A DNA stretch of 64,000 nt, taken from the NCBI RefSeq assembly GCF_018224015.1, contig NZ_JAGPOT010000009.1, positions 1 through 64,000 on the forward strand. Direction: 5' to 3'. The translations under genes and the position numbers were made by a program. The DNA is from Pseudarthrobacter albicanus (GTDB taxonomy: Bacteria > Actinomycetota > Actinomycetes > Actinomycetales > Micrococcaceae). Under the pieces are notes generated by a model that saw only the letters and a list, made by a program, of their open reading frames with translations, had not been told where the DNA came from and made no database searches. Each line of letters starts with the position of its first letter. Within the stretch, counting starts at the first letter, position 1. Positions 43,430-51,736 of this stretch are shown piece by piece.

Positions 43430-44373
43430 CCCGGGTCGCCGCCATCGACTGCGGAACGAACTCCATCCGCCTGCTCATCGCAGATGCGGCAACTGACGGC
43501 GGCGCCCCCCGGCTGGGCGACATTGTGCGGGAAATGCGCGTGGTCCGGCTGGGCCAGGGTGTGGACGCCACCGGTGAACTGGCCCAGGAAGCCCTGGACC
43601 GCACCTTCGCCGCCGCGCAGGACTACGCGGGGCTGATCCGCCGCCACGGCGCCGGGAAAGTGCGCTTCGTGGCGACCTCCGCCACCCGGGACGCCCGCAA
43701 CCGCCGGGTCTTTGTCGACGGCATCCGCGGGATCCTGGGTGTCGAGCCGGAGGTCATCACCGGCGACGAGGAAGCGGCGTTGTCCTTCGCCGGCGCCAGC
43801 AGCGTCCTGCCCTCACGCGGCGCGGATCCCGTGCTCGTGGTGGACCTGGGCGGGGGCAGCACCGAATTCGTGCTGGGGGACGCCGGCGGCGTCATCGCCG
43901 CCAAATCCGTGGACGTCGGCTGCGTCCGGATGACCGAACGCCACCTGCGCAGCGACCCGCCGACGGCGGACCAGATCGCCGCGGCGGAGGCCGACGTCGA
44001 CGCCGCGATCAGCGAAGCGGCACTGCTCGTGCCGCTGGAACGCGCCACCGCCGTCGTCGGCGTCGCGGGCTCGGTCACCACCATCACAGCGCACGCGCTG
44101 CGTCTGCCGGAGTACTCCCCGGCGGCCATCCACGGCAGCGAGCTGTCCCTGGCGGCGGTGCGGCAGGCCTGCACGGAACTGCTGGGGATGTCCCGGGCGG
44201 AGCGTGCCGCGCTGCCGTACATGCACCCGGGCCGGGTGGACGTGATCGGAGCCGGCGCGCTCATCTGGCGGCGCGTCCTGGAACGCCTGGCGGACGTCAC
44301 GGACGGCCGGATCACCACGGCCGTGGCCAGCGAGCACGATATTCTTGATGGAATCGCCCTCAGCATCAGCTGA
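43426..44373 (+). CDS. ppx: Exopolyphosphatase / pppGpp phosphatase (Ppx/GppA)
   Basis: The 315-residue member of the ASKHA fold has AAIDCGTNSIRLLIAD (phosphate 1), EVITGDEEAALSFAG, DLGGGSTEFVLG (phosphate 2) and GVAGSVTTITA. It is the short actinobacterial form that lacks the C-terminal HD domain of E. coli Ppx. It degrades polyphosphate or hydrolyses pppGpp; the short actinobacterial forms vary in which they prefer. It overlaps DUF501 by four bases and is the last gene of the block. Confidence 0.92.
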   Translation: MTRVAAIDCGTNSIRLLIADAATDGGAPRLGDIVREMRVVRLGQGVDATGELAQEALDRTFAAAQDYAGLIRRHGAGKVRFVATSATRDARNRRVFVDGIRGILGVEPEVITGDEEAALSFAGASSVLPSRGADPVLVVDLGGGSTEFVLGDAGGVIAAKSVDVGCVRMTERHLRSDPPTADQIAAAEADVDAAISEAALLVPLERATAVVGVAGSVTTITAHALRLPEYSPAAIHGSELSLAAVRQACTELLGMSRAERAALPYMHPGRVDVIGAGALIWRRVLERLADVTDGRITTAVASEHDILDGIALSIS

Positions 44374-44428
44374 AATTGCGCATCACCGGGTGCACAGCGC
44401 CACCAGCTGTACCGCCGATAGGACGCGA

Positions 44429-45817
44429 ATGACCAGAGCAACAGCCCGGCCCCGCCGGACCGCCTCCGCATTGATGGCTTTGGCCCTTGCCGGCGGAACT
44501 TTCACCGCGGCCCTGACGGATGCCGTCCTGGCTGCGCCGGCCGCCCACGCTGATTCCTGGCGGGACAAGGAATACTGGCTCGCCGAGTCCGGCATCACCA
44601 AGGCCTGGGAGGTCTCCAAGGGCGCCAACGTCAAGGTCGCCGTGATCGACAGCGGCGTGGACGGCACACACCCTGACCTGAAAGGTGTGCTCAGCGGCGG
44701 CGCCGACGTTTCCGGTGCCGGCGGCCCGGGCGGCCAGGAGAGCATCGGTCTGAAATCCGAGCACGGCACGCTCGTGGCGACCATGCTCGCCGGGCGCGGG
44801 CACCAGCCCGCGGGGTCCACGGCCAGCCCGAGCCCGGGCCCGGGTTCCTCCGTCGGCCCGGACGGAATCGTCGGGGTCGCACCGGAGGCCCAGCTCCTCT
44901 CTGTCTCCACGTGGCTCGGATCGGCCAACCCCGGCGGCAAGAGCGACCAGGACCAGATCCCCGAAGCCGTCCGGTGGGCCGTCGACAACGGCGCCCGGGT
45001 CATCAATATCTCGCTGGGCAGCACCTCACCGGAGTGGCCGCAGAGCTGGGACGCGGCGTTCCTGTACGCCGAACAGAAGGACGTCGTCATCGTCGCCGCC
45101 GCCGGCAACCGCATCGGCGGCAACGTGCAGGTCGGCGCGCCGGCCACCATCCCCGGAGTGCTGACCGTGGCCGGACTGAACCGCCAGGGTGCCGCGAGCA
45201 TCGACTCATCGTCGCAGGGCATCAGCATCGGCGTCGCGGCTCCGGCCGAGAACCTGGTGGGGGGCCTGCCCGCGGGCGGCTACGCCGAATGGGCGGGGAC
45301 CTCCGGTGCGACCCCCATCGTTTCCGGCGTCGCCGCGCTGATCCGTTCCAAGTGGCCGGAAATGCCGGCCAGCCAGGTCATCAACAGGATCGTCAGCACC
45401 GCCAGGGATGCCGGGGCCGCGGGCAAGGACCCGTTGTACGGCTTCGGCGTGCTCGACGCCGAGGCGGCCCTCAAGGCCGACGTTCCAGAAACCAAAATCA
45501 ATCCGCTTGGCTCGATTTCGGACTGGATCCGGGTGCACCGGCGCGGGAATCCGGCCACGACGGCGGCCGCGGCCGGCCCGGCGCCCTCCAGCGCCGCGCC
45601 GACGCTTCCGGACGCCACGGTGCCGGCGGCAGAAGCGCCGTCGCAGCTCGACAACGCCGTCCCTGCCATGGTGGTGCTGGGATTCGGTGGCCTGTTCGTG
45701 TGCATCGTGGGAGCCGCGGCCATCCAGCTGCGGCGCGCCATGCGGGGCCCCGGAGCCGGTCCCGCCAGCCTGGAAACAGGGGTTTTGGATCCGCTGGAAC
45801 CGGGCGGGCAACCATAG
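44429..45817 (+). CDS. Membrane-anchored subtilisin-like serine protease (mycosin-like)
   Basis: The 462-residue protein has a signal peptide, the catalytic triad in VAVIDSGVDGTHPDLKG (Asp), SEHGTLVATMLAG (His) and GTSGATPIVSGVAALI (Ser), with oxyanion Asn in VAAAGN. A Pro/Ala-rich linker, a C-terminal membrane helix (AMVVLGFGGLFVCIVGAA) and a short basic tail follow. This matches mycosin-type proteases that process type VII secretion proteins, but no ESX genes occur here. It might serve a distant system or a general surface-processing role. Confidence 0.9.
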   Translation: MTRATARPRRTASALMALALAGGTFTAALTDAVLAAPAAHADSWRDKEYWLAESGITKAWEVSKGANVKVAVIDSGVDGTHPDLKGVLSGGADVSGAGGPGGQESIGLKSEHGTLVATMLAGRGHQPAGSTASPSPGPGSSVGPDGIVGVAPEAQLLSVSTWLGSANPGGKSDQDQIPEAVRWAVDNGARVINISLGSTSPEWPQSWDAAFLYAEQKDVVIVAAAGNRIGGNVQVGAPATIPGVLTVAGLNRQGAASIDSSSQGISIGVAAPAENLVGGLPAGGYAEWAGTSGATPIVSGVAALIRSKWPEMPASQVINRIVSTARDAGAAGKDPLYGFGVLDAEAALKADVPETKINPLGSISDWIRVHRRGNPATTAAAAGPAPSSAAPTLPDATVPAAEAPSQLDNAVPAMVVLGFGGLFVCIVGAAAIQLRRAMRGPGAGPASLETGVLDPLEPGGQP

Positions 45818-45818
45818 C

Positions 45819-45836
45819 TGGTGAAAAATTTCACAA
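45819..45836. promoter_or_regulatory. Rex-like operator upstream of ndh
   Basis: TGGTGAAAAATTTCACAA matches the Rex consensus TTGTGAANNNNTTCACAA with one mismatch. It lies 21 bases before ndh and overlaps its likely promoter (TATCCT at 45844). Rex represses NADH dehydrogenase genes until NADH rises, so this fits well. Confidence 0.75.
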
Positions 45837-45856
45837 ACCAATGTATCCTTTAAGGC

Positions 45857-47335
45857 ATGGCATCCTCCCCTCAGCTCCAGGACCGTCCCAGGGTACTCAT
45901 CGTCGGCGGCGGGTACGTCGGCCTGTACGTAGCCCTCAAACTGCAGAACAAGATCGCGAATGCCGGTGGCATCGTCACCGTCGTTGATCCGCTGCCCTAC
46001 ATGACCTACCAGCCCTTCCTGCCGGAAGTTGCCGGCGGCAACATCGAGGCCCGCCACGCCGTTGTCTCGCACCGCCAGCACCTGAAGCAGACCGAACTGA
46101 TCCAGGGCCGCATCACCTCGATCGACCACGCCAACCGTACGGCCGTGGTGGCACCGGCCGACGGCGGCGAAAACTTCGAAATCCCGTACTTCGACATCGT
46201 GGTCTCCGCAGGCGCCATCACCCGCACGTTCCCGATCAAGGGCCTGGCGGACAAGGGCATCGGCCTGAAGACGATCGAGGAAGCCGTTGCGCTGCGCAAC
46301 AAGGTCCTCGAGCGCATCGAAGCCGGTTCACTCATGACGGACCCGGCCGAACGCGCCCGCGCCCTGACGTTCGTCGTCGTCGGCGGCGGCTTTGCCGGCA
46401 TCGAGTGCATCACCGAAATGGAAGACCTCGCCCGCGCCGCGGTCAAGAACAACCCGCGCGTCAGGCAGGAGGAAGTCCGCTTCGTCCTGGTCGAGGCCAT
46501 GGGCCGCATCATGCCCGAGGTCACCGAGAAGCAGGCCGTATGGGTTGTGGAGCACCTCCGCAGCCGCGGCATGGAGGTGCTCCTCAACACCTCGCTGGAC
46601 AGCGCCGAAGGCACCCTGAAGCTCATCAACCTCCCGGACAAGTCCCCGGCACAGGAGTTCCAGGCCGACACCCTGGTCTGGACTGCCGGCGTGCAGGCCA
46701 ACCCGATGGTCCGTTCCACCGACTTCCCGCTCGAGCCGCGCGGACGCGTGCGCGTCCTGCCCGACCTCCGCGTCGCCGGCGATGAGGGCATCGTGCCGAA
46801 CGCCTGGGCCGCCGGCGACGTCGCAGCCGTGCCGGACCTCACGGGCAGCGGCCTGCCGGACGGCACCTGCGTGCCGAACGCCCAGCACGCGCTGCGCCAG
46901 GCCAAGCGCCTCGCCAAGAACCTCTGGGCCTCCCGCTGGGACAAGCCGCTCAAGGACTACAAGCACAAGAACCTGGGCGCCGTCGCCGGCTTCGGCGAAT
47001 GGAAGGGCGTTGCGAACATCAACCTCGTCGGCCGCATCGGCCTCAAGGGCCCGCTGGCCTGGCTGGCACACCGCGGCTACCACGGTCTGGCCATGCCGAC
47101 CGTGGAGCGCAAGATCCGGGTCATCTTCGGCTGGATCCTCGCCTTCTTCATGGGCCGCGACACCACACAGCTGATCGACCTGGACAACCCGCGCGGGGCC
47201 TTCGTCGCTGCGGCCGCCCCGGCACCCAGGCCTGCCGCCGCCCCGGCAGCCCCGGCTGCCTCGGCCGCGGAAAGGCCGGCAGCGGACGCTGCCAAGGCAC
47301 GCTCCAAGCAGTCTGTCCCGGCCGACGCCAAGTAG
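45857..47335 (+). CDS. ndh: Type II NADH dehydrogenase
   Basis: NDH-2 oxidises NADH and reduces menaquinone without pumping protons. The 492-residue protein has two dinucleotide-binding loops, VLIVGGGYVGLYVALKL for FAD and FVVVGGGFAGIE for NADH, with the FAD-closing AAGDVAAVPDLTG. A long Ala/Pro-rich C-terminal tail of about 40 residues is extra. A Rex-like operator sits in the promoter. A hairpin terminator follows at 47349-47392. Confidence 0.93.
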   Translation: MASSPQLQDRPRVLIVGGGYVGLYVALKLQNKIANAGGIVTVVDPLPYMTYQPFLPEVAGGNIEARHAVVSHRQHLKQTELIQGRITSIDHANRTAVVAPADGGENFEIPYFDIVVSAGAITRTFPIKGLADKGIGLKTIEEAVALRNKVLERIEAGSLMTDPAERARALTFVVVGGGFAGIECITEMEDLARAAVKNNPRVRQEEVRFVLVEAMGRIMPEVTEKQAVWVVEHLRSRGMEVLLNTSLDSAEGTLKLINLPDKSPAQEFQADTLVWTAGVQANPMVRSTDFPLEPRGRVRVLPDLRVAGDEGIVPNAWAAGDVAAVPDLTGSGLPDGTCVPNAQHALRQAKRLAKNLWASRWDKPLKDYKHKNLGAVAGFGEWKGVANINLVGRIGLKGPLAWLAHRGYHGLAMPTVERKIRVIFGWILAFFMGRDTTQLIDLDNPRGAFVAAAAPAPRPAAAPAAPAASAAERPAADAAKARSKQSVPADAK

Positions 47336-47348
47336 CCCGCAGAAGCCT

Positions 47349-47392
47349 GACGACGGCGGCTGTTCCCTTCCGGGGGAGCGGCCGCCGTCGTC
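47349..47392 (+). terminator. Hairpin terminator after ndh
   Basis: GACGACGGCGGC (47349-47360) pairs perfectly with GCCGCCGTCGTC (47381-47392); the loop contains a TTCC turn between CCC and GGG. Confidence 0.7.
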
Positions 47393-47435
47393 GTTGTCGG
47401 CCGTGGCGGCCGGGCGGGGAGCCTAAACTGGCTCC

Positions 47436-48395
47436 ATGACAGCTGAAAAGGACCTCCACGCCCTGCTGGCGACCATCCATCCCGTGCTCCGCGAGGGCGA
47501 GTTCGTCTATGTCCTGTGGCCGCACGGCAAAGCCCTGGCGGGCGGCATCGCGGCCGCCGTGCGGGAGGCCGAGGGACTGACCGTGGTGTTGCCGCGGGCC
47601 GAGGCGGACCGGCTGGGGCTGTCCTATGACTTTGTCGGGGCCTGGATCACTCTCGAGGTGCATTCCTCCCTGGAAGCGGTGGGCCTGACGGCTGCCGTCG
47701 GCACAGCACTGGCCGCGGCGAAAATCAGCTGCAATGTGCTGGCCGGCTTCCACCACGACCATCTGCTGGTGCCTGTGGCGGATACGGAACGGGCGCTGGA
47801 GGTCCTGCACGAACTGGCCGCCGACAGCGGCCGGCCTCGGCCCGCGGCGGTGCAGGTGCTGCGAAGCGAACAGCCGGCGGACCGCCCCGCCATCCTGGCC
47901 CTCACCGCCGCGGCTTTCGCCGTCTCACCGCTGACCGGGCTGCCCGTCGAGGGGGAACCGGAAGAGGTCGGGCTGCTGCGCCGGCTTTTCGACTGTGCGG
48001 ATTACCTCCCCGAATTCAGCATCGTGGCTGTGCTCGACGGCGAGATCGTGGGGCATGTCATCAGCACCCGTGGCCGGGTGGGGGAGCTGGAACTCCTGGG
48101 ACTCGGCCCCATCGGCGTGCTGCCGCGCCTCCAGCGCCACGGCATCGGTTCCGCGCTCATGAAGGAAACGGTGGTCCGGGCCAACGCCGCGGGGGAGCGG
48201 GGCATTGCGCTGCTGGGGGACCCGGACTATTACGCCCGATTCGGCTTCGTGCCCTCCACATCCCTCGGCGTGGAGCCGCCGGACCCCGCGTGGGGCGTGC
48301 ACTTCCAACTGCTCCCGCTCGCGGTCTGGCCCGGCGGCGTCAGCGGGACCTTCCGCTATGCCGGGCCGTTTAATGAACCCTCCGGCGTCGCGTAA
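47436..48395 (+). CDS. ACT-domain / GNAT acetyltransferase fusion protein
   Basis: The protein has 319 residues in two parts. Residues about 1-130 match the COG3602 ACT group (REAEGLTVVLPRAEADRLGL, LEVHSSLEAVGLTAAV, ISCNVLAGFHHDHLLVPV). ACT folds usually bind amino acids. Residues about 140-300 form a GNAT fold (RSEQPADRPAILALTAAAF, LPRLQRHGIGSALM with the acetyl-CoA loop, and DPDYYARFGF, a YhbS-type signature). An amino-acid-sensing or amino-acid-acylating enzyme is plausible but inferred. A tRNA gene starts 33 bases after the stop, so cotranscription is possible. Confidence 0.88.
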   Translation: MTAEKDLHALLATIHPVLREGEFVYVLWPHGKALAGGIAAAVREAEGLTVVLPRAEADRLGLSYDFVGAWITLEVHSSLEAVGLTAAVGTALAAAKISCNVLAGFHHDHLLVPVADTERALEVLHELAADSGRPRPAAVQVLRSEQPADRPAILALTAAAFAVSPLTGLPVEGEPEEVGLLRRLFDCADYLPEFSIVAVLDGEIVGHVISTRGRVGELELLGLGPIGVLPRLQRHGIGSALMKETVVRANAAGERGIALLGDPDYYARFGFVPSTSLGVEPPDPAWGVHFQLLPLAVWPGGVSGTFRYAGPFNEPSGVA

Positions 48396-48427
48396 GGGAC
48401 GGCCCGGCGGGATACCATGGACCGGGC

Positions 48428-48501
48428 GCCCCAGTAGCCCAATTGGCAGAGGCAGCGGACTTAAAATCCGCGTGTTGTGGGTTCGAGTCCCACCTGGGGC
48501 A
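48428..48501 (+). tRNA. tRNA with UAA anticodon (Leu-like) but short variable arm
   Basis: A full cloverleaf folds over 74 bases: acceptor GCCCCAG/CTGGGGC, a D arm of the leucine type (AATTGGCAGA loop), anticodon stem GCGGA/TCCGC with loop CTTAAAA (anticodon TAA), a 5-base variable region GTGTT, T arm GTGGG TTCGAGT CCCAC and discriminator A. The 3' CCA is not encoded. Normal bacterial tRNA-Leu has a long (type II) variable arm. This one has a type I arm while keeping Leu-like D and anticodon arms, so it may be a variant or repurposed leucine tRNA. Confidence 0.9.
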
Positions 48502-48505
48502 CAGG

Positions 48506-48802
48506 TCAGGCGGCGGCGCCCGGGGTGAAGTAGTTATGGGCTTCCAAGTACCTCACCTTCGGGGGTTCCGGTATCCCGGCCTCTGCACTGAAAGGCCCGA
48601 TCTGCTCCTGCGCGAAGGCGTCGTAGAGCTCCTTGGACTGCCAGAGGTCCGTGACGAGGATCCCGTTGTCCGTGGCTGCCACCCAGTGCCCGAGGGCACC
48701 GGCCGGACCGGGCCCTCCTGGGGTGAGGCCCATTTTGCCGATGACCTGGTCATATTGCTCCAGGGTGGCACCAGCAAATTCCATGATGACTGCAACTGCC
48801 AT
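48506..48802 (-). CDS. Small protein, probable dimeric alpha/beta-barrel fold
   Basis: The 98-residue product (AVAVIMEFAGATLEQYDQVI, ALGHWVAATDNGILVTDLWQ, YDAFAQEQIGP) has the pattern of antibiotic-biosynthesis-monooxygenase-like (ABM) dimeric alpha/beta barrels. The role is unknown. A GTGAGGTGAGGGA ribosome-binding site sits before ATG 48802. It converges on the tRNA gene and ends four bases from it. Confidence 0.75.
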   Translation of the reverse strand: MAVAVIMEFAGATLEQYDQVIGKMGLTPGGPGPAGALGHWVAATDNGILVTDLWQSKELYDAFAQEQIGPFSAEAGIPEPPKVRYLEAHNYFTPGAAA

Positions 48803-49252
48803 GTCCCTCACCTCACAACCGGCAGGCCGCAACGCGGCGGCCCACAAATGTATTGATATGGCTTGGTCTACGCTCCACCGTGGGGATCGTCAATAACCGA
48901 CGGAAAGGCCACTGTCCTGCTCCGCGCGGGTTTGCTCCCCGCGGGACGTTCTTCGGACACTCCAGCAAGAAGAAGTCCGAACGGCGCAGGTTCACCACGA
49001 TGGTCAGGATCATGCAACTGCCGGGGACGTGGCCGCCAGTGCGGCGCGAGTAGCCGGGACCGCAGCGACGGCGGTATGTCCGCCACCGTTGTCCCCCAAC
49101 TCCACAGATTTCTCCCAGGCAACGAGTGTTATCAGGATGTGACCGTAGTCCCTTATTTTCCGGTGGGATATGCATTAGCTTGAAGCTAAATCAGGAACAC
49201 CTGATCTTTCGCGTCAAAGGCCGTTCGCACCTTTAGATCGAGGAGATTATAC
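48803..49252 (+). other. Intergenic region before the binding protein, with two inverted repeats
   Basis: No gene is supported here. Two inverted repeats lie side by side: TTAGCTTGAAGCTAA (49175-49189, perfect 7-1-7) and ATCAGGAACACCTGAT (49190-49205, perfect 6-4-6), 48-78 bases before the livJ-like start. They are candidate operators or leader stems. A GAGGAG ribosome-binding site precedes the gene. Confidence 0.6.
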
Positions 49253-50602
49253 ATGACTTCACTGCCCCAGGTGGCGCCCCGCATCGCTAAGCTCACTGCG
49301 CTTAGCATCGGCGTCGCCCTTCTGGCTACGGCGTGTGGCGGTTCGCCCGCGCCGACGTCAACAGGATCCGCTTCGGCCAAGGCTGCGGGCATCTCTTGTC
49401 CCGCGCCGAGCGCGACCAGTGGCGCCACCACCCCGCCCGGCGCCGGCGGAGCCGTACCGCCGTCCTCCACGACGACTGACACGCCGCTGAAGATTGGATC
49501 GCTCCTGCCGACCACCGGGTCCCTGGCGTTCCTCGGCCCGCCCGAAATCGCCGGCGTCAACCTCGGCATCAAGGAAATCAACGACGCCGGCGGCGTGCTC
49601 GGCAAGCCGGTCGAGGTCATCCACCGCGACTCCGGCGACACGAAGACCGACATCGCCACCCAGTCCACCACGTCATTGCTTGGCCAGGGCGTCAGTGCGA
49701 TTGTCGGTGCTGCCTCCTCGGGCGTGTCCAAGACCGTGATCAACCAGATCACCGGTGCGGGGGTCCTCCAGTTCTCCCCGGCCAACACCTCTCCGGACTT
49801 CACCACCTGGGACGACAAGGGCCTCTACTGGCGCACGGCACCCTCTGACGTGCTCCAGGGCAAGGTCCTCGGGAACTACATGGCCACCTGCGGGGCCCAG
49901 ACCGTCGGCATGATCGTCCTCAACGACGCCTACGGAACCGGCCTCGCAAAGAACGTGCAGGCAGCATTTGAAGCAGCCGGCGGCAAGGTGGTTGCGCAGG
50001 AACTCTTCAATGAAGGTGATTCCCAGTTCAGCAGCCAGGTGGACAAGGTCATTGCGGCCAAGCCGGATGCCATTGCCCTGATCACCTTCGACCAGGCCAA
50101 GAGCATTATTCCGCTGGTGACAGGCAAGGGCGTCAAGCCCACCCAGCTCTTCATGGTGGACGGCAACATGGTCGACTACAGCAAGGACTTCCAGCCAGGC
50201 ACCCTGAAGGGCGCGGAGGGCACCATCCCCGGCACGTTCGCCAAGGAGGACTTCAAGAAGAAGCTCCTCACCATCGATCCTGCGCTGAAGGACTACACCT
50301 ACGCCGGCGAGTCCTACGACGCGTTGAACCTGATCGCCCTCGCAACAGAAGAAGCGAAGAGCACCAAGGGCGTTGACATCGCCAAGCACCTCAAGGACGT
50401 CTCCGAGGTCGGCGAGAAGTGCAACACGTTCCCGTCCTGCGTCACCCTGCTCCGCAACGGCAAGGACATCGACTACGACGGCCAGTCCGGCCCCATCACG
50501 TTCTCGGACGCCGGAGACCCGACGGAAGCCTACATCGGCATCTACCAGTACCAGGATGACAACACCTTCAAGGCGGTCAAGGAAGAATTCGGCAAGCTGT
50601 AA
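49253..50602 (+). CDS. Branched-chain amino acid-type ABC substrate-binding lipoprotein
   Basis: The 449-residue lipoprotein has lipobox LATACGGS (Cys28) and a periplasmic-binding-protein type I fold: LPTTGSLAFLGPPEIAGVNLGI at the ligand start, VIHRDSGDTKT, IVGAASSGVSKT, ANTSPDFTTW and MIVLNDAYGTGLAKNV. The ligand may be Leu/Ile/Val, another amino acid or an amide; it cannot be read from sequence. It is transcribed towards the livFGMH genes, which lie on the other strand, and a perfect terminator (50621-50659) separates them. Confidence 0.92.
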   Translation: MTSLPQVAPRIAKLTALSIGVALLATACGGSPAPTSTGSASAKAAGISCPAPSATSGATTPPGAGGAVPPSSTTTDTPLKIGSLLPTTGSLAFLGPPEIAGVNLGIKEINDAGGVLGKPVEVIHRDSGDTKTDIATQSTTSLLGQGVSAIVGAASSGVSKTVINQITGAGVLQFSPANTSPDFTTWDDKGLYWRTAPSDVLQGKVLGNYMATCGAQTVGMIVLNDAYGTGLAKNVQAAFEAAGGKVVAQELFNEGDSQFSSQVDKVIAAKPDAIALITFDQAKSIIPLVTGKGVKPTQLFMVDGNMVDYSKDFQPGTLKGAEGTIPGTFAKEDFKKKLLTIDPALKDYTYAGESYDALNLIALATEEAKSTKGVDIAKHLKDVSEVGEKCNTFPSCVTLLRNGKDIDYDGQSGPITFSDAGDPTEAYIGIYQYQDDNTFKAVKEEFGKL

Positions 50603-50620
50603 GCAGCCTCCTCCCGACTA

Positions 50621-50659
50621 GCAAGAGACCCCCGTCCGGTTCGGACGGGGGTCTCTTGC
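50621..50659. terminator. Strong bidirectional hairpin terminator
   Basis: GCAAGAGACCCCCGTCCG (50621-50638) is exactly complementary to 50642-50659, with a three-base loop. It lies 18 bases after the binding-protein stop. Confidence 0.85.
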
Positions 50660-50962
50660 GTGCGCGGGAGCGGGGCGGGCCGAATCGGGGCGAAGGCGTC
50701 ACGCGCGGCAAGCTTTGGCCCGCCAGGGGACTGCCCGACGCGGGAATTCAGGCTCCGGCTCAAGAGCACCCGCCCAAAAGACTGCGCTGCGTGACGCCGT
50801 CGTCGATGCGGCAGGTGACAAAAGCGCCGAGGGCGCCGGAGGCAGGGCCTTGCGAAAGCGCCGTTGTTGCGTGAGGAACGAGCGCAGGCGCCGAGCAAGG
50901 GCCTGCGGAGGCGACCGGAGCCTGCCCACGCCTCTGAGCGCCTATGGGTATTGCCCGGAAGC
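50660..50962. other. Gene-poor spacer between convergent ABC genes
   Basis: No convincing gene is present. Short open frames on both strands are arginine/proline-rich and look like GC-rich noise. No repeat matching families A to C was found. Confidence 0.6.
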
Positions 50963-51736
50963 CTACTCGACGGTGTCGGCCAGGGTGCCCAGGTACAGCT
51001 GGATGACCTTGGGGTCCTTCATGAGTTCCCGGCCGGTGCCCGTGTACGCGTCCTTGCCCTGGTCCAGCACGTAGCCGCGGTCGCAGATCTGCAGGCAGCG
51101 GCGTGCGTTCTGCTCAACCATGATCACGGAGACGCCGGCCCGGTTGATCTCGTGGACCCGCAGGAAGGTCTCGTCCTGTTTGACGGGGGAGAGGCCTGCG
51201 GAGGGCTCGTCGAGCAGCAGCACGGCCGGATCCATCATCAGGGCCCGCCCCATGGCCACCATCTGGCGCTCGCCGCCGGAGAGCGAGCCGGCCCGCTGGG
51301 CGCGCCGCTTGCCGAGGTCCGGGAACAGGCCGGTGACGAAGTCGAACCGCTCGGAGAAGTCCTTGGGCCGCTGGAACATGCCCATCTGCAGGTTTTCCTC
51401 GATGGTCAGGGTGGCGAAGACGTTGTTGTTCTGCGGGACGAAGCCGACGCCGCGGCTGACGAGCTTGTTGGCCTTCAGCCCGGTGATGTCCTGGCCGCGC
51501 ACGACCACCGAGCCGGAGTGGACCTTGACCAGGCCGAACATAGCCTTCAGGAGCGTGGACTTGCCCGCACCGTTGGGCCCGATGATGCCGATCAGTTCGC
51601 CCTTGCGGGCTTCGATGCTGCAGCCGTTGAGGATGTTCACGCCGGGAAGGTAGCCGGCCACCAGGTTGGTGACCTTGACGACCGAATCGCCGTCGTATGT
51701 GGGCTGTGCGGCGGGCGCCGCGCTGGTGGCGCTCAT
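50963..51736 (-). CDS. livF: ABC transporter ATPase, LivF type
   Basis: The 257-residue ATPase has Walker A GPNGAGKSTL, signature LSGGERQMVAMGRAL, Walker B VLLLDEPSAGLSP and the LivF-like EQNARRCLQICDRGYVL. It pairs with LivG below two permeases. It overlaps livG by four bases. The gene order livH-livM-livG-livF on the minus strand is the canonical branched-chain importer layout. Confidence 0.94.
   Translation of the reverse strand: MSATSAAPAAQPTYDGDSVVKVTNLVAGYLPGVNILNGCSIEARKGELIGIIGPNGAGKSTLLKAMFGLVKVHSGSVVVRGQDITGLKANKLVSRGVGFVPQNNNVFATLTIEENLQMGMFQRPKDFSERFDFVTGLFPDLGKRRAQRAGSLSGGERQMVAMGRALMMDPAVLLLDEPSAGLSPVKQDETFLRVHEINRAGVSVIMVEQNARRCLQICDRGYVLDQGKDAYTGTGRELMKDPKVIQLYLGTLADTVE

Noticed and set aside
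48853-49183. Small open frames between the ABM-like gene and the binding protein
   Set aside because: Arg/Pro-rich products on overlapping frames, no start signals and no known domain.
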